NCBI RefSeq assembly: GCF_900659865.1
Contig: NZ_LR213767.1
Location: 23,945-87,944, forward strand
DNA length: 64,000 bases
Reading direction: 5' to 3'
Source: Hyella patelloides LEGE 07179
GTDB taxonomy: Bacteria > Cyanobacteriota > Cyanobacteriia > Cyanobacteriales > Xenococcaceae
Positions 55,435 through 63,872 of this stretch are shown piece after piece (positions within the stretch are counted from its first letter, which is position 1; every line of letters starts with the position of its first letter). The translations under genes were made by a program, and so were the position numbers. The notes under the pieces are model-generated. The model saw only the letters and a program-made list of their open reading frames with translations, ran no database searches and was not told the DNA's origin.

Positions 55435-56757
55435 GTGGATTTAATATTTTTTTTAATTGTTTCGTTTACTTTACTTTTAATTAGTGTTTTCAAAGGATAC
55501 TTTATTGCTTATCCTTTGCTTGCTTCTATAACTATTTTATTTTTGATACTTTGTCAGAGAGGATTTAAACCAAAGAGGCTGTTTATGTTAGCTTTTGCTG
55601 GTATTAAAAAATCTTTCTCAGTTATATATATTCTCTTATTAATTGGTGTAGTTATAGCAGTTTGGATGACCGCAGGAACAGTACCAACAATTGTTTATTA
55701 TGGCATTCAAATAATTAACCCTTCTTACTTTATCTTATCAGCGTTTCTTTTAACTCTTCTGGTTTCTCTATTACTAGGAACTTCTTTTGGTACTGTCAGT
55801 ACAATTGGGATTGCTTTAATGATTATGGCAAGCGGAAGTAGCGTAAATCCTCATTTTACTGCTGGTGCAATTATTGCAGGGGCTTATTTTGGCGATCGCG
55901 GTTCGCCAATGTCTTCTAGTGCTAATTTAATTGCTATAATCACCCAAACAAAAATCCACACTAACATCAAAAAAATGTTGGTAACAACCTTATTACCATT
56001 ATTGGTTGCTACTCTTTTTTATTTAATTCTTTCTCTTGCTAATCCCGTTCAGTTAGAAAAGCAATATCTTATTGCTGAAATTAGTAAGTTATTTAATGTT
56101 AATCCGATTGTACTCTTGCCAGCTTTAGCTATTTTTCTGCTTGCTTGGTCGAGAGTAGAAATTAAAATATCTATGTTGGTTAGTATAGTTATTGGTCTAT
56201 TTATTAGTAGATATATTCAAGGTTATTCTTTTTCCGAGATTTTTCAATATATGCTCATGGGGTTCGAGTTATCAGAAGATACTAACTTGAAAAACATTAT
56301 TCTAGGAGGCGGTATAATTTCTATGGCTAAAGTTTGTCTAGTTGTTGTTATCTCTACCGCATTTGCTGGAATTTTAACCGAAACTAAAATTTTAGAATTT
56401 GTACAAAAATATCTTAATAAAGCGAAATCAAGATCTGATTTGTTTTTAGGGACAAATATTATAAGTATAGCTTCCGCAGCATTTGGTTGTACTCAAACAA
56501 TTGCTATTCTTTTAACCAAAGAGTTAGTTAAAGATAACTATCAAAAAAACCAACTAGATAATTATCAACTTGCGATCGATTTAGAAAACAGTGTAGTAGT
56601 AATTTCTCCGTTAATTCCTTGGAATATTGCTGGATTTGTTCCAGCAACTATTTTGATGACAGATTCAGGATTTATTCCTTTTGCCTTTTATTTATATCTT
56701 GTTCCTCTATGCTATTACGTTGAGATGAAAATATTTGCTCGCTCATTCCGCAGGTGA
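55435..56757 (+). CDS. nhaC: NhaC-type Na+/H+ antiporter
   Basis: A 440-residue membrane protein from GTG 55435, chosen because GGTGAG lies nine bases upstream; a TTG at 55426 would leave no spacing. About 11 hydrophobic segments. Family motifs: LLGTSFGTVSTIGIALMIMA, AGAYFGDRGSPMSSSANLIA and SVVVISPLIPWNIAGFVPA. NhaC exchanges Na+ for H+ (or malate/lactate in some members) across the plasma membrane. Codon usage matches the AT-rich neighbours. It stands between the EamA transporter and two minus-strand methyltransferases; no functional link is proven. Confidence 0.88.
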   Translation: MDLIFFLIVSFTLLLISVFKGYFIAYPLLASITILFLILCQRGFKPKRLFMLAFAGIKKSFSVIYILLLIGVVIAVWMTAGTVPTIVYYGIQIINPSYFILSAFLLTLLVSLLLGTSFGTVSTIGIALMIMASGSSVNPHFTAGAIIAGAYFGDRGSPMSSSANLIAIITQTKIHTNIKKMLVTTLLPLLVATLFYLILSLANPVQLEKQYLIAEISKLFNVNPIVLLPALAIFLLAWSRVEIKISMLVSIVIGLFISRYIQGYSFSEIFQYMLMGFELSEDTNLKNIILGGGIISMAKVCLVVVISTAFAGILTETKILEFVQKYLNKAKSRSDLFLGTNIISIASAAFGCTQTIAILLTKELVKDNYQKNQLDNYQLAIDLENSVVVISPLIPWNIAGFVPATILMTDSGFIPFAFYLYLVPLCYYVEMKIFARSFRR

Positions 56758-56838
56758 AAGAAAAAAGGAAAGGTATTTTCTAAAAAATTATAATAACCTG
56801 GCTTTAATACCTATGTTTAAATTAAGCTACTAAACCAT

Positions 56839-57564
56839 TTACTTAGTAACAACTACCGTAATTAAGCCGTTATCAATACTAGATTCAATTTTACTAAAGC
56901 CTATATCCTCAAGCTGTTTTTCTACCCACTGTTTCGATAAGCGAAGCTTTCTATAAAAGCTTTTTTTATGCTTCCAACTACTACCATTCTTTTTGTAGAT
57001 AATGTCGTGAACTTTAACTGTATTTGGCTCATATTCTAAGAAACAGGTAAATATCATATTTTCGTCACTTTTAACGGTTATAAATCGCTCTAATTCCGAC
57101 AGTTCATGGGAAAGATCGCGTAAAGTTATAACAAATCTTCCTTTATCTTCCAGTGAGGAGAATACTTTTTGAAAAAGAAAATTCACCCGATCTTTTGACT
57201 CTAAATGAAGAATAGTATCGGTCATACAAACTATTAATTCTGGCTTACTATCAATATATCGATCAAAATTAATCAGGTCATCCTGAATTGTCTTAATATT
57301 CGACTTGCCAGAATTTTCTTTTAATTCATTTAGTAATTTTTGCTCTAAATCAATAGCTGTAACAGCAAAACCAATCTGAGCAAGAGGAATTGATTGAAAT
57401 CCACATCCAGCACCAAGATCGATCGCTACACCCGATTCTCTTGGACTGATATTATATTGTTTAAAAAACTCAAGATTTTTGCGAATAGCTGGCTCGAATC
57501 CACCAAACATCCAAGAATATACATCTGCAAGAACTTGAGCATAATGCTCTTGTACTGTTGTCAT
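56839..57564 (-). CDS. Class I SAM-dependent methyltransferase
   Basis: A 241-residue protein from ATG 57564, preceded by GAGGACAAAT; the frame's upstream start at 57579 lies before that ribosome site. The SAM loop is VAIDLGAGCGFQSIPLA, followed by VTAIDLEQKLL, LIVCMTDTILHLES and FVITLRDLS. The methyltransferase core is complete, with a variable C-terminal region of beta strands. The substrate is unknown. The next minus-strand gene upstream (57669) is also a methyltransferase but of a different subgroup; the two are 105 bases apart and may form an operon. Confidence 0.88.
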   Translation of the reverse strand: MTTVQEHYAQVLADVYSWMFGGFEPAIRKNLEFFKQYNISPRESGVAIDLGAGCGFQSIPLAQIGFAVTAIDLEQKLLNELKENSGKSNIKTIQDDLINFDRYIDSKPELIVCMTDTILHLESKDRVNFLFQKVFSSLEDKGRFVITLRDLSHELSELERFITVKSDENMIFTCFLEYEPNTVKVHDIIYKKNGSSWKHKKSFYRKLRLSKQWVEKQLEDIGFSKIESSIDNGLITVVVTK

Positions 57565-57668
57565 ATTTGTCCTCAGCATTTGTGTTAGCTTCAGTCGTTA
57601 TTTAATTTAGTTTAATATCAATAAATAGTTTAATTGCTGATTAAAATTGGCAATTTTTCAAAAATTAG

Positions 57669-58451
57669 CTAATTCTCAAATACTGTTGAGGCAAGAGTTG
57701 CTGAAAAACAGAGTTGATCGTGACAAGAACTTGGTTTTAATCCATCTGTATAATTGGCACAAACAGTTATCTCAGTGTATCCATTCTCTCGTAAACACAT
57801 TATAAATTCTTCTAGCCCAAACCAATGTAACGGGAGATGTTGTAGTTCTGTATCAATTAGTTTTCCATCTTGCCATTTTTCATAGCGAATTAGAGTATGC
57901 TCAACTTGCTCTATCCAATCGATACGAGATGATGTTTGCATTAAAATCACTGAACCATCAAAACACTTGACGGGTTCTCGTTGTTTGACAATGTTCTCAG
58001 TTGTAATTGAATCTATAGGTAATCCTAAATCTATAAAAATTCTCCCATTGGGTTCTAGATGTTTTGCAAATGCTTGTAATGCGGAGATCGCAGCAGAGCG
58101 TGTTTCTAACAACATGAAAGAGCCTAAAGTAATGATAATTGCACTAAACTTACCTGGAAGGTTCAATCGAAAACTTGAACCTTCATAAAGTACAGGATTT
58201 AAGCCTCTTGTTGCACAATTTTGTTTACAGGCAGCTAGCATATTGGGTGATACATCAATTCCTTCAACGTTTAACCCAGCTTCTAGTAGAGGAATCAATA
58301 AGCGTCCTGTGCCAACCATAGCCTCCAAAATTCGCCCGCCTATCTGAGAAAGATGTCGAATAAAATAGGAAACATCAGGATAATCCTGACCCACTGGTTT
58401 GGTAATTTCATACACTTCCGTACACAAACTTCCGTATTTAGTTAATGCCAT
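57669..58451 (-). CDS. Class I SAM-dependent methyltransferase
   Basis: A 260-residue protein; the ATG at 58451 is favoured because AGGTGG lies just upstream (an alternative GTG at 58460 falls inside that site). The N-terminus LTKYGSLCTEVYEITKPVGQ is typical of one methyltransferase subgroup, followed by GGRILEAMVGTGRLLIPLLE (SAM loop), VEGIDVSPNMLAACK, FSAIIITLGSFMLLE and IFIDLGLPI. The substrate is unknown. An N-terminal scrap of a related gene exists at 55138-55191. Confidence 0.9.
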   Translation of the reverse strand: MALTKYGSLCTEVYEITKPVGQDYPDVSYFIRHLSQIGGRILEAMVGTGRLLIPLLEAGLNVEGIDVSPNMLAACKQNCATRGLNPVLYEGSSFRLNLPGKFSAIIITLGSFMLLETRSAAISALQAFAKHLEPNGRIFIDLGLPIDSITTENIVKQREPVKCFDGSVILMQTSSRIDWIEQVEHTLIRYEKWQDGKLIDTELQHLPLHWFGLEEFIMCLRENGYTEITVCANYTDGLKPSSCHDQLCFSATLASTVFEN

Positions 58452-58655
58452 CTTTACCACCTACTATTTAAATTCAACCTAAACTTAGCATCGCGAGTGG
58501 GAAGCCCCACATCTGTAACCTATCGGGTCAGTGTGAGATGAAAACGAGCGCATCTAATTATCGGTCACAAATTTACTCTTCAATACACCATCTTTATATA
58601 ACAAAGCTTTCAGTCATTGTATAATACCTTTGTTCCGATAGAAGAATAATAGCCT

Positions 58656-59352
58656 GTGCGATTCGTTTATAGCGAAAACGGGAAACAACCCGTATAAACT
58701 ATAGCCTTTGATATATATATCAGAGGATAACTGACTAAATGATGAAGGTGCAAACCCTTCCCTTGAAACTCACAAGTGACTCCTTATCTGTCCACGATGA
58801 CCCGACTCGGAATTCGGGAGGTCGAAGCTGGAAACAGGGCGTAATCAGACCTCAATCGCAAAGGACACTGACGCTAACAGGGAGTTTCCAAGATGAAATA
58901 GAGCCTGAAAAAGCAACCCATATTCAAGAAGGCGCGATATAAAAGCCTTACTTTACCAGAGTAACCCCTCGCCGACTTTTAGGCTAAAGAACGGTATGAG
59001 TAGGAAGGGGCAAATGTAATTACTGTGGATTATATTTCAAAGAAGAAGATTTGATAGAAAAAGACCACATTATCCCAACATCAAAAGGTGGAAAGGATAC
59101 ATATAAGAATCTACAACTTCTTCATCGACATTGCCATGATAAGAAATCAAAAACCGATGGTTCGTATGATAAACCATTTAAACCAGTCAAACTACCTGAC
59201 GGTTGGCGATGGAATGAATACGACATACTGATAACTTGATGATGATTTGTACCCATGACAAGGGGTTTGTCGGAGAGGAGCGCAGTGAGGTAAAAGTCTC
59301 ACGCTGCGTTCTGAAGACGAGTCAGGTTGGTAACAACCTGGCTTAGTTTAAC
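58656..59352 (+). mobile_element. Group II intron, internally deleted (lacks reverse transcriptase), 3' end approximate
   Basis: The 5' end GTGCGATTCG and the following AACGGGAAACAACCCGT hairpin are a group IIB domain I start. The 58740-59010 stretch has intron landmarks (GGTGCAAACCCTTCCC, AACAGGG, GGCTAAAGAACGGTATGAG). Domain V is near 59276-59330 (GCGCAGTGAGG TAAAAGTCTCAC GCTGCGTTC) and domain VI follows (CAGGTTGGTAACAACCTGG, ending about TTTAAC). Domain IV holds only the HNH end of the intron protein; about 1.4 kb of reverse-transcriptase/maturase coding is missing. It may still fold but could splice or move only with a maturase supplied in trans. Confidence 0.88.
59000..59239 (+). pseudogene. 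HNH endonuclease end of a group II intron protein
   Basis: The frame runs from just after a stop at 58997: VGRGKCNYCGLYFKEEDLI, then KDHIIPTSKGGKDTYKNLQ with LLHRHCHDKKS. It is the zinc-bound HNH domain (CxxC ... DHIIP ... N ... HRHCHD) that normally forms the C-terminus of cyanobacterial intron-encoded proteins. It lacks the reverse-transcriptase and X domains and has no start codon of its own. Confidence 0.85.
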
Positions 59353-59598
59353 GATGACCGCGCTTTACAAGGACTCGTAAAAATGGCATTAGAACCAGAA
59401 TGGGAGGCAAAGTTTGAACCAAACTCACACGGATTCAGACCTGGACGTTCATGTCAAGATGCTATCAAAGCAATTTTTCTCGCAATCAAGCAAAAATCAA
59501 AATATGTTTTGGATGCAGATATTAGCCAATGCTTTGATAAAATCGACCATCGGAAGTTACTTGAAAAATTAAATACCTACCCTACCGTACAGCGTTAG
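59353..59598 (+). pseudogene. Group II intron reverse-transcriptase fragment
   Basis: Directly after the domain VI region the plus strand reads DDRALQGLVKMALEPEWEAK, then FEPNSHGFRPGRSCQDAI, and YVLDADISQCFDKIDHRKLL. These are RT blocks 1-3 of a group II intron protein (the first catalytic Asp in DADI). The YADD motif, thumb and maturase domains are absent. It ends at LNTYPT, where transposase-derived sequence takes over. It is either the outer intron of a broken twintron or a displaced piece of the same kind of intron. Confidence 0.85.
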
Positions 59599-60253
59599 CT
59601 CTCTGGTTAACTAAAAAGAAAATAGGCTTTGTTCTTAGATTAAATAAAAATACCAAGATTAAACCTCGCTACAAAAAATATCAAGCTCTCAATTCTTTAG
59701 ATATCAAACCAGGCTCAAGAGTTATACATCAAGAAGTCTTAGTTACAGAAGATAATCAGAAAGCAAGATTTAATGTGGTAGTTTACTGGCGAAGAAAATA
59801 CAATAATAAACAACTACCATCGCCCTGGTATCTACTCACAAATTTAGATAATAAAGATGAAGTCATTAAAATATTTGCATCTCGTGGAGGAAAAGACCGC
59901 TATGTTTCGAGATTGTAAAAGTGGAGGTTACAATCTCGAAGGTTGCTCTTGCTAATAATCAACGACTAACTAATTTAATTTTACTGATAGCTATCGCCTA
60001 TACTGCTAGTTGTCTAACAGGATTAAAAATTAAAAACACCGGTTTAACCAAGTATATTAACCGTCTGAAAATTGAAGGTAAAAATAGACCCAGACATAGT
60101 TATTTCTGGACAGGATTATACGGAACAACATGGATATTATCTATGGATATATGTTGGCAATGGGTCGAAAAATTAATGCAAACTGCTCTCAATAAACTAC
60201 CATTTTACCAAAAAGGTTTGACAGCCATGAAACTTATACAGTGTATAGTTTAG
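59599..60253 (+). pseudogene. IS4-type transposase, degenerate
   Basis: Three frames in turn match one transposase: ALWLTKKKIGFVLRLNKNTK ... PWYLLTNLDNKDEVIKIFAS (59599-59918); then MFRDCKSGGYNLEG (59901-59942); then ALANNQRLTNLILLIAIAYT ... YFWTGLYGTTWILSMD (59946-60253). The MFRDCKSGGY..E block carries the DDE glutamate region typical of IS4-group enzymes. At least two frameshifts and the missing N-terminal half show it is dead. Its 3' end abuts a truncated dehydrogenase. Confidence 0.85.
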
Positions 60254-60255
60254 CA

Positions 60256-60601
60256 GGGTCATACCCCCTTCAGCATTTTCTTCGTATTTTTCGGCTGGTT
60301 TAATGATGTCAGTTCCAGCATTGCAAATCATGACATCTAGTTTTCCGTGTATTTCTAGAGCAGTTGCTACAAAGCGTTGACATTCAGCTTGATTCTGCAC
60401 ATCTAATACTACTGACTCAGTAGTTGAACCCTGTGTCTCAAATTCTTGCTTGGTATTTGCTAATTCTTCACTATCTATTGAGGAAATGATAACTTTTGCT
60501 CCTCGCTCTGCAAACCCTTTAGCTAATGCTTTACCCAATCCCCGACTAGAACCACTGATACAAACAACTTTATTCTCGACGCTGAATAAGTCTCTTACCA
60601 T
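60256..60601 (-). pseudogene. Short-chain dehydrogenase, truncated by the transposon
   Basis: Minus-strand ATG at 60601 starts MVRDLFSVENKVVCISGSSRGLGKALAKG, with the NAD loop (GSSRGLG), LDVQNQAECQRFV and LDVMICNAGTDIIKPAEKY. This is the first 110 or so residues of a classical SDR oxidoreductase. The Ser-Tyr-Lys catalytic region and the rest are missing; after AEKYEENAE the frame runs into transposase DNA. It cannot be functional as an enzyme. Confidence 0.88.
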
Positions 60602-60768
60602 GATTTTCTGTTTGATTCTACTTCAATACTTGTTATAGCAAGTTTAGGTTAACAAGATAGTGAAGTTTGTTAGTTTGCTGCATTGAAATTATTAATACAG
60701 TCAAAGGCTGTAAAAACAAGTTCCTCTCGCGATCGCTAAAAAGGTGATAAAATATCATCGTTCATGAA

Positions 60769-61548
60769 TTACTTATACCTCACTAAATCTACGCGGTAAC
60801 GCTGCTTTTTCGTAACAGAAACTTCGCCCACTTCTAATCTTCCTTTTCCCCTTACAGAAATTAAGTCCCCTGCTTTAACGTTGTGACTGGCTTGGGTAAT
60901 ATCTTTCCAATTTACCCGTACATCACCGCTAGAAATCATGTTAGCCATTTTACTACGGGACATACCGAAGCCAGCAGAAGCAACTGCATCTAAGCGCATT
61001 GAAGCCTCTACGGTGGTCATTTCTTTCTTTTTCGGAGGACGTATTTTAAGCTCACTCAGATCGATTCTTTGAGTTTTAACCGCAACCGATCGCACTTGAG
61101 TTAAAGCTGTCTCTAAAAACTCTACCATTTCAGGAACAACTATTACTTGCGCGCCTCTTTCCCCCAAAACTAAAATATCGCCCACTTTATCTCTAGTGAT
61201 TCCTGTACCCAAAATAGAGCCTAAAAAATCCCGATGAGTAGCGGTATCAAACAAAAAGTTTCCTGCAATATCGAGTGCAGCCAATTCAATTTGCGACTTT
61301 TCTAAAGGAATATCGGGACGTGCTAAACCAAATCTAGTTCTTTCTGCTTGTGGATAACCACCCCAATTTAGAAACTCAATTTCCGTTAAGTTTTGAAAGA
61401 TTTCTGTGACTTCTATAATTACAGGAGGCGACAAAAAATCAGTACACACAACTTCCCAATTCTTAATCGCTTGTTCTGCTTTATCGATAACGCGAGCTAT
61501 TTCTTCTCTATTTTCAACTCTTTTTAATAATTCTTCTCTTGGTAACAT
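60769..61548 (-). CDS. Photosystem II S4-domain protein
   Basis: A 259-residue protein of the cyanobacterial and chloroplast group TIGR03069. The N-terminal YlmH-like domain shows FLSPPVIIEV, NWGGYPQAERTRFGLARPD and LGSILGTGITRDKVGDILV; the C-terminal S4 RNA-binding domain (about 182-245) has RLDAVASAGFGMSRSKMANM with SSGDVRVNW and GDLISVRGKGRLEV. It is believed to bind RNA; links to photosystem II biogenesis are from family annotation. ATG start at 61548. Confidence 0.95.
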   Translation of the reverse strand: MLPREELLKRVENREEIARVIDKAEQAIKNWEVVCTDFLSPPVIIEVTEIFQNLTEIEFLNWGGYPQAERTRFGLARPDIPLEKSQIELAALDIAGNFLFDTATHRDFLGSILGTGITRDKVGDILVLGERGAQVIVVPEMVEFLETALTQVRSVAVKTQRIDLSELKIRPPKKKEMTTVEASMRLDAVASAGFGMSRSKMANMISSGDVRVNWKDITQASHNVKAGDLISVRGKGRLEVGEVSVTKKQRYRVDLVRYK

Positions 61549-61570
61549 CTAATAATTTTGTTCGTGGTTA

Positions 61571-61746
61571 GTTGCTAGGGACGTTTCAATAAACGTCCGT
61601 TAGTGGTTGGTGGTTAGTGGTTAGTGGTTAGTGGTTGGAGACGCGAAATAAGAGGTCTCTACAAGTGGTCAGTTGCTACTGCGACGCGATAGCGAGTCCT
61701 TTAGGGCTACTTTTTACTTCCTCATCCCTCATCCCTCATCCTTCAT
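61571..61746. repeat. Composite repeat module: hairpin, GGTTAGT heptamers, 36-base element copy 3, CCCTCAT heptamers
   Basis: GGACGTTT CAAT AAACGTCC (61579-61598) forms an 8-bp stem. It is followed by TTAGTGG heptamers to about 61637, an AGACGCGAAAT...CTCTAC hairpin piece (61638-61661), the 36-base element (61676-61711, identical to 36351-36386) and CCCTCAT heptamers (61720-61746). The module fills the gap between the photosystem II S4 gene start and the stop of the next gene. Confidence 0.85.
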
Positions 61747-61777
61747 AATTTTATTGATATCCCCCATCCCTCATAAT

Positions 61778-62284
61778 TTATTGATATCCCTGTAAATTCT
61801 CAGGATTAAATCGACGTAAAATGGTTGCTGCTTTTTGCTGTATTAATTCTGAACCCTTTACTATTACTAAATACTTTCCTTCGTTGAGGCGATTGCGATA
61901 GGGTAATGCATCACCGCTACCAGTACTTAAACCTACTCCACCACCGACAAAAACACTACCCATTGCACCACCAATAGCACCCAAGATACCACCTACAATA
62001 TGGTTTCCTGGTTCTCCTGCCCAGTCTAAAGTATCCAATCCCGTAATCAGGTTAAAGACATAACCTCCAGCAAAACCAAAAGGCACTAACCAGTATGCCA
62101 TTAAAATAGCTCTTTTTTTGGCTTGTTCAGCAGGATCGATTAAGCCAAACTCATCTGCTGTTTTGTACCCTTTACCCAAGATACTCATTTGAGATTGAGG
62201 AACATTGGATTTTTCAAGTGCAGTGTAAGCTTCTTCTGCTTTGATACGATTTGGTAGAACAGCAATTAGATAACTCATCGTCAA
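61778..62284 (-). CDS. Conserved glycine-zipper membrane protein
   Basis: A 168-residue protein. The N-terminal 45 residues (SYLIAVLPNRIKAEEAYTAL ... VPQSQMSILGKGYKTADEF) form a small alpha/beta domain like that of general-stress (GSP17M-type) proteins. Two hydrophobic segments follow (AYWLVPFGFAGGYVFNLITG and the glycine zipper GGILGAIGGAMGSVFVGGGV), then ALPYRNRLNEGKYLVIVKGS. Found widely in cyanobacteria; role unknown, possibly stress-related. The start could be the first or the second Met (codon 3). Confidence 0.82.
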   Translation of the reverse strand: MTMSYLIAVLPNRIKAEEAYTALEKSNVPQSQMSILGKGYKTADEFGLIDPAEQAKKRAILMAYWLVPFGFAGGYVFNLITGLDTLDWAGEPGNHIVGGILGAIGGAMGSVFVGGGVGLSTGSGDALPYRNRLNEGKYLVIVKGSELIQQKAATILRRFNPENLQGYQ

Positions 62285-62437
62285 TTATTTTTGCTAAAAA
62301 AGTGGTCTGGTATACTTTTTCAGGTTATCAGTTTTCTCTGTATTTTCCGCATTGGCTTTAAAAAACGATCGACCATAATTAATTCTATATTTTTGGTAAA
62401 GTTGAAAGGAAAAAAGCGCGTTGAAGAATTAACTCCA

Positions 62438-63349
62438 ATGTTCCAAAACTTAAAGCTGGGTACAAAATTGAACCTTATTTTGGTACTAATTTTTATAGCG
62501 ACAATTGCTAGCTGCAATTTGATACTATCTTATATTTTAGAAATTAAGGTAGAGCAAGAAGTAGCTGGAAAAGCTTTTTTAGCTATGGAAACGATGAACT
62601 CAGTTAGAAACTATACCAGTACTCAAATTCAACCAGAGTTATTGTATCGTTTAGAAATAGATCGGGCTTTTTTACCAGAAACCGTACCAGCTTATTCAGC
62701 AAGAGAAGTTTTTGAAGATTTAAGAAGAAATGCTGATTATCAAGACTTTTCTTATAAGGAAGCTACTCTAAACCCGACTAGTTTAAGAGATAAAGCAGAT
62801 GAATTTGAAGCTGCTATGATACAGAAATTTCGCCAAAACGAAAATGTGAAAGAACTGGCTGGTTTTCGGACTGTTAGTAATCAAAATTTCTATTATGTAG
62901 CTCGACCTCTTGCTGTGAACAAATCCAGTTGTTTGCAATGTCATAGCACTCCTGAAAAAGCCCCTCAAAGTTTAATTAATACTTATGGCTCGCAAAATGG
63001 TTTCAATTGGCAATTAAATGAAATTGTCACTTCCCAAATGGTTTCTGTTCCTGCTAATAGAGTGTTTGCCACTGCTAACAGTTTACGCTCAACTATTATG
63101 AGCATTATTACTCTCTTTTTTCTGCTAGCGATCGCCAGTATTAATGCGTTTATGAGATTGGCTATTGTTAAACCGATTCAAAAAATGTCTCTTTTATCCA
63201 CTGGAGTAAGTAAGGGAAACTTAAATACAGAATTTACCCATGAAAATAATGATGAAATTGGAATATTGGCTAAAGCACTCAATCGGATGAAGGTTAGTCT
63301 ACAAATGGCACTACAAATGATTGAAGAAGAACAAAATTCCCAGAAATAA
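62438..63349 (+). CDS. Membrane c-type-heme sensor: DUF3365 (Tll0287-like) domain plus HAMP, no output domain
   Basis: A 303-residue protein from ATG 62438; the frame is open back to 62291 but the preceding stretch is basic and unlike the family. A membrane segment (LNLILVLIFIATIASCNLIL) is followed by a PAS-like extracytoplasmic domain with the heme-attachment site CLQCH at 165-169 (SSCLQCHSTPEKAPQSLI), a second membrane segment (MSIITLFFLLAIASINAFM) and a HAMP domain ending at residue 303. This is the Tll0287/DUF3365 sensor layout, but the kinase or cyclase normally found after HAMP is absent, so a separate partner is needed. Redox or ligand sensing is inferred. Confidence 0.88.
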   Translation: MFQNLKLGTKLNLILVLIFIATIASCNLILSYILEIKVEQEVAGKAFLAMETMNSVRNYTSTQIQPELLYRLEIDRAFLPETVPAYSAREVFEDLRRNADYQDFSYKEATLNPTSLRDKADEFEAAMIQKFRQNENVKELAGFRTVSNQNFYYVARPLAVNKSSCLQCHSTPEKAPQSLINTYGSQNGFNWQLNEIVTSQMVSVPANRVFATANSLRSTIMSIITLFFLLAIASINAFMRLAIVKPIQKMSLLSTGVSKGNLNTEFTHENNDEIGILAKALNRMKVSLQMALQMIEEEQNSQK

Positions 63350-63360
63350 AATACATGGGA

Positions 63361-63872
63361 TTACTTGTCTAATAATTGTTCAAGTTGTTGTTCTAAACCT
63401 TGTACTTTTTTGGATTGTTGTAGCTCTTTAATTATTCTAGCAACAAACTGTTTGCGATTTAATCTAACATCTCGATCGATTGCTTTTTTGATCACAATTT
63501 TAGCAATAGGACCAATATATTCAGCTAGTATTTGTTGACATTTTACAACAAACATCTTGTCTATTGGTAAGTTATGACTTGATAACAAAGAGGAAGAAGC
63601 TTTATTGACTGATATTTTTTTTGGCCTATGATGATATACTCTACGACTTATTCTTTCATACCATACTTGTATGTGAGTAGTATCTTCAACTAAGATACAC
63701 AAAAAGATGGGTTGTTTTTCATCCATTCTCGGCAATAGTTAATCGCCACTTCTTTCCGTCCCAGAGCAAACATAACCCCTGGAATAAATACTCTATTTTG
63801 ATAAATTTTTCCTGATGTTTTTTTTACATTACGAGCTTGAAGATTAAATTGTTTAGCAAGTACAATAATCAT
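63361..63872 (-). pseudogene. Conserved cyanobacterial gene broken by a homopolymer frameshift
   Basis: Two overlapping minus-strand frames form one protein. The upstream one (from 63872) gives MIIVLAKQFNLQARNV, VFIPGVMFALGRKEVAINYC and REWMKNNPSF; the downstream one (to 63361) continues ILVEDTTHIQVWYERI and ends with CQQILAEYIGPIAKIVIKKA plus LNRKQFVARIIKEL. The C-terminal GPIA helical module resembles the one at the ends of several cyanobacterial signalling proteins (DUF8082-like, from memory). Adding one base to the run of five A at 63701-63705 restores a single frame. Function unknown; sequencing error or real lesion. Confidence 0.7.

Noticed and set aside
58739..58942. A 67-codon frame with a methionine start
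   Set aside because: It lies inside the structured 5' part of the group II intron, which explains the sequence.
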